Source of the DNA: Limnoperna fortunei
Taxonomy: Eukaryota > Mollusca > Bivalvia > Mytilida > Modiolidae
DNA: 64,000 nt
Direction of reading: 5' to 3'
NCBI GenBank assembly: GCA_944474755.1
Contig: OX104120.1
Coordinates: 45,178,067 to 45,242,066 of the forward strand
This document shows, piece by piece, positions 11,948 to 25,585 of this stretch. Numbering within the stretch: position 1 is the stretch's first letter; every line of letters begins with the position of its first letter. The position numbers were made by a program, and so were the translations under genes. The notes beneath the pieces are model-generated. The model did no database searches. It worked only from the letters and a program-made list of their open reading frames with translations, and was not told the DNA's origin.

Positions 11948-14900
11948 CCTATAATTTTATGTTTGTCTTTATTTGGTCGATGCTACAATACTGGTCCTTA
12001 TTGATTGGTTTATATTTAAATATCTATTGATTTTTCACTTATATATTATACAAAAAAGATAACCTATTTCTCTGTGAACTGAGGTTTACATCGGCAATAA
12101 CACTCTTTTTTTAACATTCCCTTTCAGTTTGAATAATAAGCTGTGAAATAATACCAGCTGCAAACAAAAGATAAATTTAAGTAATCCTAAAATGCCTACA
12201 TTGCAAAGGTGTACAATACTTGAGATAATAATTCTAAGTTTATTCGATGGGTATATGTTTGAATTGTCATATACTATTAACGGATTCGGTTTGATATTGA
12301 TATGTCAGCAGACAATGTGAAACGTATAAAAGAAATATGTACTAAACTTAAGTGTCACCTTTTACATTAATATAATGCTAACAAAAAAGTCACATTAAAA
12401 CATAAATTAAGCAATAGGTTACGTGTACAGAAAAACATAAATTTAGATATTTGTGTTCAATACGACTGTGCTTATCACATTTTAAAATACAGTCTCATCG
12501 CGTAAATGAAGGTAATAACAAAATAACTAACGAAAAAAGCTGTTTGAAAGACAGTCTACAAAGTCCACGAAACCGACAAACAAACCAAAAATGAGGCAAT
12601 TAGTTGATGGGTTAAAGCATGATTTGTAACATTCTAAGCCTTCCGCTTCTGCCACTGTAGTATTGGTGTGTTTTTAAAAAAGGTTGGGTATCATGATCCA
12701 AGGTGCATATGTATTCAACACATTTCATTATAAACAAGTTGGTCAAAACGAAATGCAATAGTGAAAAGTAGAGCATCAGTAAAAGTCTCCTTTAACTTTT
12801 TTATTTCTTTTCAAAAAGACTTTAAGATTGATGACAATGACAATTGTTTTATTTAAACAACAACTAACCAACAAAACGATGTAGTCTTACATCTCTCGTT
12901 TTATTCATTCAATCATACAAACATATAAATTAAAATAATAAAAGTTGAATGGCTGTACATGTATTTGTATATTTGTTTCAGAATAAAACCACCTTGTGAA
13001 TAAATCGTTTATTAAAATATGCAATTATTAACAAATTATAGTTATATCTGCAAATTACAACAGTTTTAACACTTTATACCTTACAAAAGGCGTTGATTTT
13101 CACTGAACCTGTGCCTACTGTTCAAAGTCCCGCGATGCGCATGTTCTTAAGTATCATTTAAAGAATGCTTCACCTACACATCTTACATTTAAGGTTGCTT
13201 TTCATTGTATAAAATTTAACTGGCACTTAAAACCCCTTTTATAATCGTGTTACTATTAATTCGATAAATTTGCAACAAAACAACATGTCTTACCCGAGTG
13301 AGCAAAAGTGTTATAATATCTAACACGATAGCAAAACGTTCTTTTTTATTTTCCACACCTGTATTGATTTAATATTTTTATTTGGCATTGAAATGCATTC
13401 CTAACTTTAATTTTAAAATCTGTAGATTTCTTACGATATTAGACATCATTACTACATACGTCGTTGTAGTAAACTCTGACAATTAATACAAAACACACAT
13501 ATTTTTGTATTGTTTGTTTATTTGTTATGTTTTGTTGCTTATTATTATTTTGTTTAAGTAAGAACACAATTAATAATGATAATAAAGATTTATTATGGTT
13601 GGTTTATAATGTTGCAATGGACTCTCAGCCTCGATGTATAATAATTTAAAATACATTTTATTTAAATTATCTCTCATCAATTGTTATTTTACAAACTAAA
13701 AATGGATATGTTTTGTTGTTTACCAAGGAATACAAGTAGGTCAATTTGTTTACCTAATACCACTTTATTCAGTAAAAATATCTTCTTCAAGCTTAACAAT
13801 ATATTACTTTACTATTAATATTTCGAACAGTTAAAAAAGTTGTAGTATTATTACATTTCTCGTTGTCTAGTCTGATTTTGTGGTGATTACACTTATTAGA
13901 AAGTAAAGGAGGATTGTATACAAATTTTATAAACAGTCATCGGAAAATGATCACGCCTCATCAAGCGATATTTGCTTAAAATTAATTCAGCGTCTTTCTT
14001 CATAAGATTTGATATTATTTGTTAAAACATTTTATTCTGTTATTGTCTCCAACAATTGGAATGACATAAGATATGTTAAATGTGCACGTCAATTCTAATG
14101 GATTTAAATTACATACGGTGAAGTACGAGGATTTTTATAAACCATTTATTTGTCATAAATGTTTACATTATTACTTCAAAAACTGCATCGAATTTTACGA
14201 TACCATATTAAAAGCTCAAAGTTGTTTAGTATCATATACATATCAAAAATACCCATTGACTTTTGTAGCCATTGGTATAAATTAGATAAAAATGTATAAC
14301 ATGATTTATAAACATCAAGTTTACAAGATTACAACAATAAATGAACAGTTTAAAATCGCTGTAGTGTGATTTAGTGGTAACATGACGTCAACACATGAGT
14401 TGTGTCTTGTCACCACTTGACTTGCATCGCCCCACAACGTAAATTGTATCACATAGATATCTTGTCCATTCCGAGGTTCTGCAAAGAGATCAGAAAAATA
14501 TCTTTGCCTGTGGGTTTGGGATTTTCTGGAATGGGAATTCTACAATTGATTTAATTCGATACTTTTTCATACCAGGGATCCGGATTGCTTATGCATTTCT
14601 TCGCTACATTTGGTAGCCATTTGTGCAGACGAATGTGTTACATGAATCAAGTCAAAACATCCGATTAGACAGTGAAATTTCACCAACAGGATTAAATACC
14701 TCAGTTGAGAAAACAATTGCTTCTCTAGAACAGAAATACAGTTATTAAAATGAAATTTAATAACCATAATTTTTTATATACAGTCATTAACAGTGGGGAT
14801 AATAGTAGTAATTTATGTAGATAGTTAGATATTTATACCTGAAGTGCCTCAAGTAGACCCCGATGCCAGCTTAAGGTTGTACAGGGCGTTGAAGGTGTTA

Positions 14901-15749
14901 AAATCTCCATATCTACAAACTAATATAAAACGACTTTATTCTTGGTTTTGGTCTAAATAATGAATTTAAAGGAGGGTTAACACCGAAATGACTAAAGTAA
15001 AAGTAGTGTTATCTTAGTTTGCAAGGACAATTCAAGTGTGAGCAAAATGAGTGTTTTCGCAAAATGTATGGTTCGACTTTTGGAAGTACCCTATAGTTGT
15101 CGACGAAAAGGAGTATTTTGAAGGATTAAAGTAGATGTTTAGATGAGACTTATATCTTTTTTCTCGCTTTAGCGGAGACCTACACATATTTTGAATGATT
15201 TTCTATTATAAATTGAATGAATATATTTCCATCGTTTCAAAGAATTACAATTTTATGCGAAGATTACCGATTCGCATGTTACATAAAGCTAGCCCTCACA
15301 GCTCACAACAATACAGATTTTGTTGTAGGTAAATCATCCAAGAGGCCAATCAAATATACGAACACCGATCAGGTGGATTGCTGACTGGCGAAATCAGTTT
15401 GTTCAAAATGTTGAAAATAAAATCAATGCTCAGGATATATTTAAAAAATTTAATACCTTGAGTATACATGACGACAAATGTGAAGAGTCTTTAAACTCGT
15501 TTGTTGCGTTCTTTAATTTTATACTAAAAGAATCAGCACACGAAACATTTTTAAGAAAGGAAATTAAATCACAATAACACGTATTGTAGTATCTCAACTT
15601 TAATTTGATGAAAACTGTCATATAAAACTTGTAGAATTTCATACCGCAAAAAATAAAACACTCTACCGACGAATACAGATTTCAATTGAGCAGTAAATCA
15701 TAAAATAGAGCAACAAGCAAGGCATTTAGTAATTATCAATTTAAAGTAG
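11948..15749. other. Intergenic AT-rich stretch upstream of the damaged gene
   Basis: This is part of the roughly 6 kb gap between array genes. I see no convincing exon or RNA gene. The first 100 bases share a tttaaat-t-cattgatttt block with the matching position upstream of the complete gene (about 50400), so a short promoter or leader may be conserved; this is inference. Confidence 0.4.
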
Positions 15750-16660
15750 AAAATGTCTTACGTAACTGAAAACGAGCCGCGACACCTGTGGATTTTTTTA
15801 ATAAAATTATTTTTTCCAAGGAAACTGAATATAGCCTCAGCATTGATCAACTATATGATTATTTTTAAAGAATTAAACACTGATGATAATGTATATGAAG
15901 AAGATGATATTTTATTACCTGATTGTAATGTTAAATAAATTTAATTTTAAATGGTGCTTTATCTAATGATGAAATATTATTAGCTGTACAAATTTGTAGC
16001 ACCAGGCTACGACATGATTATACATATATTAAATCCACAATAAATTGTCTGTTACCTTTGTATAAAGATCTGTTTAATAAGATTTAAGATACTTGCTTTA
16101 CCCCTGATATTTGAACTATTGGTATTTTTCTACCAATCTATAACAACAATGGGCCCTTTAAATCAAGATTTTTAAAGGGGTGGGTCTGGTGTTATTAATT
16201 GATAAATTAGTAACTGCTCTTATGAGTAATAAATTGAATAAATTTTCTGACCTATCAGATCTTATTCCAAAGGTTCAAGCCGGAGTTAGAAAATGGTATA
16301 GCATAAATGCAAATATATTTGTATTACAAACATTGATATAACTTTATTTTCATAATAACAAAAAGTTATTTTGTACATTTGTAGACTTCCACAGAGCGTT
16401 TGATACTATTTAGATAATACGTTTATGGCACAAGCTTAGTGCTAACAGTATAACGGAAAGATTTTAAAGGTTATCTATAATAGTATGAGTATTAAATCAT
16501 GTGTAAAAAGGGGAACGGATATCTCTGGACTCTTCTCGTGTGATATTGGGGTTCGACGAGGTGAGAATTTATCTCCTTTCCTATTCTCGATCTTTCTGTC
16601 AGACTTAACGGAAGTCTTCCAGTTTCGCCATAGACCATATAATTAGGAGTTGAATTTCTA
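15750..16660 (+). mobile_element. LINE reverse-transcriptase relic
   Basis: Three-frame reading gives pieces of a non-LTR retrotransposon: FKELNTDDNVYEEDDILLPD, then a block like the usual LAVQICSTRLRHD spacer, PKVQAGVRKWYS, LFCTFVDFHRAFDT (RT motif A region) and GVRRGENLSPFLFSIF (motif B region). In-frame stops and shifts interrupt it, and I cannot find a clean YADD motif. It lies in the intergenic gap between the complete and the damaged tetraspanin genes. Confidence 0.7.
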
Positions 16661-18029
16661 ACATTGAGCACTTGTTTTGTTGGTTGATCTTATGTATGGA
16701 AAAACCTATAATATGTAACATAACAGTGATCAAGAGAATATTGCCAGACCAATTTATTCAAAAATGGCACAATGAAATGATGGTTTCATCAAAAGGTCAA
16801 TTTTAGTCGTCGTTTGAAATCGATTTTTGCTGTGAAAAATACTTATTAAAAGTTTGTAAAAAGTAACAAAAAATGTTTGCTGACAAAATTCAGATGCTTC
16901 TAGTTTAAGATTTCCAGTTGAAGTTAGGAGATTCCAGGAGAACGTAGGGTATGCAACATGTGTGATGATAGTCACAGGAGATGAATTTTATCATTTGTTT
17001 ATATGCCAGGAGGTAAATATATTTGCAGTTGAGAAATTGTATATTCCTGAATATTATGTCAAGTACCCAACATATGAAGTTGCAAGCATTGTTAAAACAT
17101 TGTAATGTTAAAGTACTAGGTAACCTGTAACTATTCATCAAGAAAACGAATAAATATTTCTAAGAATATACTTTTATATGTGATTTCTAATGTTAAATCT
17201 CAATTATATTTTCTATATATGCATTACTCTATTTTCCTGACCTCGTTTATTTATGTAATGGGTTGAAATGCATTATGTCGGGTGCGTTCGATATGTTTTT
17301 GTTCCTTTCAACTGTCACTACCTTTTCAACTATTTTATCATGTTGATGTGCATATTTGTTATTTGTTTGCCTCTTGTGTCAGTGTAAAATGTCTGAGTGT
17401 AAAACATCCTGAAATTTGGAAAAGCTACACTATGAACACATCTTACTTAATATGGTGAAACTAAATGTAACAGTTAGTAAAATAGCAACACCCGTGTATA
17501 TGTGTTTTGAAGAAGGTACATCTGTAGTGTGCACCTACGATACTGATTTTCCAAACAAATAAAAAAGGATACTGTTTTTTCGTATTATTTATGTTAAATG
17601 GAAATGTAATTGTAGCTATATAAGTAGTAGAATTTGAATTTATCCGTTTAAATTGCATGATAAACTGAACTTAACATTGGTTTGTTTTAATTTATCTTTA
17701 CGTAGATTGTCGGCAACATAGATAATATTTGAAAAATGACACTATAAGCATAAGACTTTCAAATCGCGTAATAACAAATGTTATTTTAAAAGAAAAATAC
17801 ACAGTCTTTAAAACATATTTTTAAAGTGGAGTACTCCTTGTTTTACACAAACCTACATTAATAATCTCATTATAGAAATAGTTTTGTGTTCAGAAACACT
17901 AAAAAATGTATAACTATTGACACAGCAAAGCTCTAAATAATTTAAAAAAAATACATTATAATCTTTATCGTGAAATCTAAAAGAACTGTAACTTGAAATA
18001 AAAATACTAGAATACTAGTTACAATTACA
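16661..18029. other. Intergenic stretch downstream of the complete gene
   Basis: No gene seen. It presumably holds the 3' untranslated region and polyadenylation site of the complete gene, but no single signal is convincing because the sequence is very AT-rich. Bases 18030-18047 retain codons for DESSL and a second stop beyond the used stop. Confidence 0.4.
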
Positions 18030-18047
18030 CTACAAACTAGATTCGTC

Positions 18048-21000
18048 TTAGCGTTCTTTTAATTCTGTTTCCGGATTATCAACTTGTTTTTTATATGTTA
18101 TATCGTCTTCATTAACTTGTTTTTCATTCTCATTTTCAATTTCAAGTTTATTATATGATATATAGTTAATGTCGTTTTCATTTTTTCTTTCACCAGAAAA
18201 CGTTTCATTTAGAGGATAACCATCCAATAGATTAACCTTAACATTTGGGTCGCGGCCTTCTTCGTGTGTTGTTTCCTTCTGTGCAACTATATCTGAATAG
18301 TTTTCGTTGATATCGTCGACGGTCTTCTTTTTTGAAATTGTTTGTTTGAATGTCTCCTTAATGGGTGGCAAACTTTTCGTTGTTAGCTTCCTTTTTTTCT
18401 TTCGAGATCGTTTCTTTCTGTATTCGTCATTTTGTCCAAGTACTGAATTTATTGAATCGTCGTCAACTGTTATATCTGTTATTTTCCTGTTGTCTTCGAC
18501 ATTGTTTACAGGTACTAAAAGTTTTGGATCATCACCAACTGTAATATCTGAAGTTTTGTCGCTAAGTTCTTCAGTGCGGTCTTTTTTGTCATTTGTCATT
18601 CCACTTATTCGTTTATTGCTTTGTTCCTTTTTCTCATTATAAATATTGAATAACGTCGTAACTATGCAGATAATCTGAAAATTACCACCATAACATAATT
18701 ATATTTACAATGAAGTTATTTGATAAAAGTTATTTAAGTGAAATGCAAATAATATTTGTATCAATTAAATACATCTGTCTGTCATTATTTACAAAGATCA
18801 TCACCTATTAATCAACACCTAAACTAATGTTTTTAAAGAAATTAGTAATGTACGGATTAAAAGCAACACAATATTGTAAGTTTTTATTTACCTGTGATCC
18901 TTCTTGCTTATGTAACCCTTCTTACTATTTATTTTTATGTTAATTTTGTTGCTACGGATACTGCTGTTACATGTATTTTACAAATGTGCCGCACTGTATA
19001 TAAGCGGTTACAAATTTAACAGTTTCTTATTATCAGAATTATGTAATCATAAGTGTGTATATTATTGTTTAAATGAATGAATACTTAAACAAATATTGAT
19101 TTCTTTGTTATAACATACCTGTGACAACATAACAAATGCCGTTATGACGAAAAATGAAATGCTGAATTCGTAAAGTCTGGTCTTGATAGCTTCATCACAG
19201 ACCTGAACAAATATAATTGTTGAATAAAATTTCCGAAACTATGAATACAACGGGAAGACTAATACAACGTGTGAGGTTCGACGTAAATCTGAATTTGAAA
19301 TTTCTACTGCAAAACATTATGATTTTACTATTCCTAATCAGCAATTTACCAGCATGTGTCCCAAACAGACGCGCTAATATCTCAAAACAAACAAATATGT
19401 TAATTTAGAATTTGTAGACAGATAAAATTCTGAAACAAGCACATGAAATTCTTTAAAAGCAATGTCTGGTAAAAAATATTATTGATAGCAAAATAAAGCA
19501 TAACGTATCACTTTTTCAGTTTTAAAACGAGTTGCACGAGTTTCGTAATTTACCAACATTTAAATGACTATGTTATAGAGGTGATGCAAACGGAATAATA
19601 TTTAATTGCTTTTAAAGATATCTAAAATAAAAAATATCTACTGACAAGTCAACAAATATTTGCACCCGACCAGTGTACCTACATAACTGAATGAACATGA
19701 GCATCACAAGAACTAATACTTTTCCGAAGCTTCATTACGAATATTAATATGAATCAGTGGGAAATATGAGTATCTCGTACGTGCACATACATGCACACAC
19801 AAGTGTAGAGGCAAATGCCTTTTTTATTCAGTCAATTCTGCAATGAATATGTCATTCATTATTAAATATAGAATAAGAAGCTGGTTGCATTTCATCTAAT
19901 TTCATTGACAGTCTATGCTAGTAAGAAAAATGTCGCAGGCACAACAATTTTAACTATTAATTTCATCTACGGGTAAAAAACCTACATGCATGTACATGCA
20001 CCAGAGAACAAGGTTCCAAATTTTTTTACCAAATAAAACGAATAAATCTTTGATTTCCTTGTTCTTTAATGTAAAATTGGATTTACAATTTATTATGTTC
20101 CATGATATAAAACAAATAGCAGATTACTTTTGTATTATAAAGTAGAAAACATTTTATTTTAACAATTTCAAATGCATTTTCTTAACTGTTTACGACACAA
20201 CTAAGGACAAAGAACCATACGACGTGCGCCAACCCAATTGAAACACCTGTCAAAAATACATTGCTGACTTTCACCGTGAAGACTAGCTTCCAACCAAATA
20301 AAGACGTGTCGATAAATCGCAAAAAAAATTTGAAAGTTTAGTAAATTACAAATTAACTAATTAAAGAAGCAAACACATGTTTTTGGATTTGAATATAATA
20401 ATAAGTAAGATCTTCGTTCAATATTGTTTCGATCGAGTTTAACAAGAAAAAATGAAAATATTATTGTTTTTTTACAAAAGCTATGAACTTTATAACTTAC
20501 AAGAAGTGTCAAAGCGCCACCAAATACACCCGTCGAAAATGTTGGTGAATGGTTGACAATCTTGACAGAGGGGTGTGTGCATGTATTAAGTTGCATGAAT
20601 CTTTATAGCCCAAATGAAACCAACCAATTTATACTTAAGAGTTATGGGCTATTTGCAGAATGTCAATTATATCACATGAGCCTTATGCTACTATTATGGA
20701 TTACAGAACACACAATTGATTGTAAACGTGTAAACAAGTCTTCTGTTGATGGTCAGAACAGGCTGGAAGGTGAATCTAGCAGCTTTTTGACCATTTAAGG
20801 GCTAGATGGTTATCAGATATTATGCTAATAAATATTTTCCCCAACTTTCATGAAGATTTGACAACAACTGTTGAGTGAGGGAGCGGAAATTGCAGTGAAC
20901 ATTTCCGCAAAGGGGGGGTCCATTATTACGGTGTTCCCATTTTCGACGGCCATTTAAAAAGCAAACATCAATGTAAGCATCATACATAGACTTATTCATT

Positions 21001-24000
21001 CTGTTTTTATTCTATATACTTTTTTTAAAAAAACCTCTAACATGATAATCAAGAGAGTTGCGAGGGTATATGAAAAAATATATTGCACTTTCGAGAGACA
21101 TTGACATCTTGTTCCATTGTTTTTACACTCATACTGTTTACATGTTCAATGCACATATTGCAGTCATAATATACATTGTATTCAACTTAAATTTGTGTTT
21201 TTGTTTGATAATAGATGATATTTTTAATGCAAAAACAATAATTTATAATAATGTTATCCTGCTTACACATGGATACTGAACTTACAAGATCGTGGAAGGT
21301 CCCATTTGTCATTGTGCGTGTACAGTCTGTGTTAGTCCTACTGGTATAAGGATATAAAATAGTTTCACTTTTACAGCAGTATATAGGTATTTGTGCAGCT
21401 GACCTATCAGAGGTGGACCACCATTGAGACTCATTAAATGACTGCAGATATGACTCTACCCCGCAACATTGAGCCTTTAAAAGCGTAACATAAAATTTTT
21501 ATAAAACCCGCGTATATTATTATTAATATATATACAACCTATGCTATCAGGCCAACGCATTAGAAACAAATGTATTTAATCAAGACACTCTGCTACCTTA
21601 CGTTATGGTTTACAGCTGCCTTAAAGAAATGTTTTGTTATTGTATTAAAAATCTGGCGAAATTTTTTTAAGAGTTTAGAAAAGTCCACAATCCATGTAAG
21701 TTAAAGAACCGTTTGAAAATGTGCAAAACTCAAATATGTAGATTTTACAAAAGACTATGTTTTGTTCCTACGTGATTAAGACTTCGACCATGTTTAAATG
21801 AAATAAATTCTGTTGGTTTACTTGTCTTTTGATACAGCTGAAATATTACGGTGTGCAGATAAAGCAACAATTTAGTAGATCTTCCGGCAGAGTTGAATTA
21901 AAAAAATATATTTCAAAAACGATAAAACAAATTAGTTTGTACTTATATAATATTAGTGCTACTGAGTTATTTATTAGTTTAGTTATTATTAACGATGCAA
22001 ATAACATGTTAAATACATGGTAATAAACGCAATGGAAGTCATTAAGAAATTTATTGGTACGATTTTTGTACCCACAGTTTAAACTTGTAGGACATGTATC
22101 TTAAACTAGCGATACAGCTAAAATAGTTTTGAAATTTAAAATGAAATCGTGGCTAAAGGCATAAGCAATAAGATAGGCGCAGTACACTTAATCCCGATCA
22201 GAATTAAATTATACTTACACACTTACCTTAATAAACAATGTATTCCATCCGACAGATTTTGTATGCCAATATACATTTTTGTCCAGATAATAGTATTTAA
22301 TCAAATCAGACTTCATTTTGGATGTTATGTACTCTGAGACCTTATAAAATAACAAATATTTGTATTACATGTATTTAGTTTATTAATATTTTAACAAAAA
22401 TGTACACATGAAATCAAAAACACACAGTGAAGGCCAGTTTATAGGAAACCATGTCAAAAGTTTTTTACATGAAATGTTTAACAGCTTCAGACAGAAGCCA
22501 TATACATATATGTAAACTTTCACATGGTCAAAATATGTAGCACATCCAAACCAAGATAAAATTCTTTTCACTGAGAATAACATAATACATTTTTACAATA
22601 TTTCGCACTGTTTACTCATATTACTCTTAAATGACAAGGATTTCCTAATTTTCTATAGGAATGAAAGATAGTAGATATTTAGCCTTAATTTATGACATAA
22701 TTAGCGAAGTATTAACAAGTAATGTCAAAACCCCAAACAAACAAACGGCTCCAGCAATCTTTGATATGGATAGCCGGTTTCCCAGAGAAATGTCGTCCGT
22801 TTTTCCTCTTTATCGACAAACTTGATGACAAAATAATGATACAACTACAACAAGCTGTGAGTGGCGTTCAACTTCAAACAAACAAATGAACAACACGTTA
22901 TATTAATTAAAAAATAATATTATATAAGTTTATCACACCTGAAACATATTCTCGTTAAAATAATAAAATATTGTAATTAAAAATAAAATATTGTATAAAC
23001 ACCTATTAACTAAATGTATAATTATCTTTAATCTCTGATTCAACTTGTTATGAATACTATGAGAAATTAAAGTTTAATTGATTAATTTACGAAACGCATC
23101 TTTCTATAAGATATACAGTACTTGCGCCTATTAATGCAAAACTTTAACTGATTGATAACTGATTGGTGACTGATTAATGAGCACTGATGGATGTATTCGT
23201 CCAAAACATTCATCCATCATTACCTTGATAATGTTCAGCGATCAGTACTGTCAGTCTGATCAGACCAATTTAGAATCTGTCATTGAATATTATTTACATA
23301 ATCCATTCATCTTTCTGTATGTAATAATTACTGAATTTGTAGTATACATTGTTTCATAAGAATACAAATACTTCACTGCGATCTTTCAATCTATTTATCT
23401 TCAATCTATGCATGTTTTTTTTGTAGAAGTGTAGCAATAATAAAATCATTTTATGGAAGATGTTTGAAGAAATTAAAGCTATAAAAATAAATAATAAATT
23501 GCATGATTTATACAAGTAGTCATGTCATATACTTAAAATAATATTTTCAAGATAATCAGAATGTGTTTAAATAACGTGGGATTTTTTAAAATGATTTATG
23601 TCCAATAGTCCATTTTAATAGTGTTAATTTGTACTTACGTGTGAATGAATTACTCCCCACAGTACTACTTGAATAACATTTGATATGAACAGTATTCCAC
23701 TAAATAACATAACCTATAATAATATTTATTATCAAAATTATTTATAAAAATATATACTCTATAAATTCTTGTAGTTACACTACGTTTTAGTTTAAACACA
23801 TTTTAATTGTTCAAATATCCAAATAGGATAACACAGTCTTGTAAAAAGTACGTTACAAAAATACATTTGTAACACAAATTATATTATGTTTGTTAGAAAT
23901 GAACCATAAGACAAAAACAAAACGTTTGATGAAGAATATTCAATGACAAATATTTGACAAAAATATTACCCTTCGTTTTGGTCACTCAGACAAACATGAT

Positions 24001-25585
24001 CTTCAAATGAATAAGATTTTGTGCCGCACAACGAACATATATTAACACATTTTATAAGTGCAATTAGTTAGTACGTTTTTAGAACTGACCAGAATATCGC
24101 GATCAAAATCAGTTTATGTAACTCTGTTTACACCTGAATGAATACTTAAACATTTACTTTTTTGAAACTGTAAATCTTAACAGTATTCATTTTTGTGTGT
24201 AATATGTTTATTGAAAAGCTTGTTTACACTTACCAAGTACAGCAACAAACATCGTTTTATAAACTGGACTGCTGACACTATGTAGGCATATATCCCAAAG
24301 CATAGTGATACAACAGAAAAAGTCGTTACTACTATGTAAAAGTTTTCAATAGATGAACTGAATGACCGACCAGCAATCACTATATCATCAAATATATAGC
24401 CATTGATGTATCTATTTCCAAAAACATCGTCGTATCTTAACTTTAAAGCAACGACCAGTAATCCAAAGTTCATCAGCTTGAAGAAGAATGTGCAAATTGT
24501 CATTTTATATTGATTTTGTTTACTGTGGTAACACCAATAACATGTGCGAGTTAATGAGTTATATTAAAACAAAGTAAAAATAATGTTATTTACAACGCAG
24601 AATTTGAAATATCCATTTTTATGGATATCGATTTCAGCTACAATTGAAAAAACAAAACATGAAATACCGGATTACAATAATAAGTTAAGTTACAAGTAGT
24701 TGTTATGTTCGCAAGGAAATGATGTTGGCTAAGGTTTTGTTAAATATTTAGAGTAGTCCTGTCCACAAGTAGCGACCAAATCAGACAACATGGGAGGTAA
24801 TCTTTTTGCAAAAATAACAATCTTTTAATTTCTTTGTAAATTTAGTCCTATTTAGCTAGGTGTTGTCATGTGTTATAAAAAATCTAAAAAAAACTAAATG
24901 TGAGTCATAAAATTACCTCCCCGCCCCTTAACTACAGTTTTGTTAGGCGGAAGGGGTTTGTTTATGTTTGCTTGAATCGAGTCTCTTGACTTTCGGATCG
25001 TCTTGTTTAGTCAGTTTTCCGATCACTGCTGTTGACTGCTAAACTACTCAAACAAGGGTTTGTTGTACCTAGGTTGATGTTATCTCTCCAGAAGTTCTAT
25101 GGTCGGCACAACGACTTAATTGATCGTTACGGGAAATCAGTGTCTCAAATACGATCTGACATTTTCGCTGAGTCATAGGTAGTGTTTCCTATTCCTGGAT
25201 TTGACTTTTCCCTAGACAAGACAATGAGTAACTCGACGAGTGTCTAATAAGAGGCAGGCACTGCTTACTCGTCCAGTGCACCTGAGTGCACCCATGGTTT
25301 TTATTGGGTTCAAGTTACTCTCTTTCTGTGTTTTATGTTTTTGATTTTTGTCTTGTGTTTGTCTATATTCGGATTTGTAACTGTCCCTTGGTTTTTGGCT
25401 CTTGTTGTTCGATCGCTTTTCTTTTGCTACTTTCTTGCTACATTTCTTAGTACACAGAGGCTTGTTCTCAAACTTTGTTCTACGCAGATATACATGTAAT
25501 TTTCTTAATATGAGTCAAGAATAGATCACTGATACTTACAATTATAACTGTAACAGATGATAACAATAATGAAGTCATTTTCGAT
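18048..25585 (-). CDS. Gamma tetraspanin module with long cytoplasmic tail (C-terminal part of complete gene)
   Basis: Exons are 25540-25585, 24234-24476, 23639-23713, 22227-22340, 21286-21474, 19119-19202 and 18048-18674. The entry exon encodes (R)SKMTSLLLSSVTVII, which continues into LMNFGLLVVAL as helix 1. Exon 2 holds the small loop and helix 2; exon 3 is helix 3. The large loop has SVGWNTLFIK, then AQCCGVES, IPIYCCK, a further DCT and VCDEAIK: six cysteines, with an N-G-T sequon. Helix 4 spans the 84-nt exon and the start of the last exon. The last exon adds about 190 cytoplasmic residues with two 24-residue repeats (DITVGDDP and DITVDDDS cores), a basic run RKKRSRKKKRK, VDDINEN and YISYNKLE. 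The stop lies five codons earlier than in the 56.3 kb copy, removing a DESSL end. Confidence 0.88.

Noticed and set aside
18307..18642. 111-codon plus-strand frame, serine- and phenylalanine-rich
   Set aside because: It is the antisense shadow of the gamma tail exon; the minus frame has conserved motifs, splice context and a paralogue.
23181..23217. Perfect 9-base inverted repeat (tgatggatg/catccatca)
   Set aside because: A short hairpin alone in an AT-rich intron; no associated element or flanking duplication.
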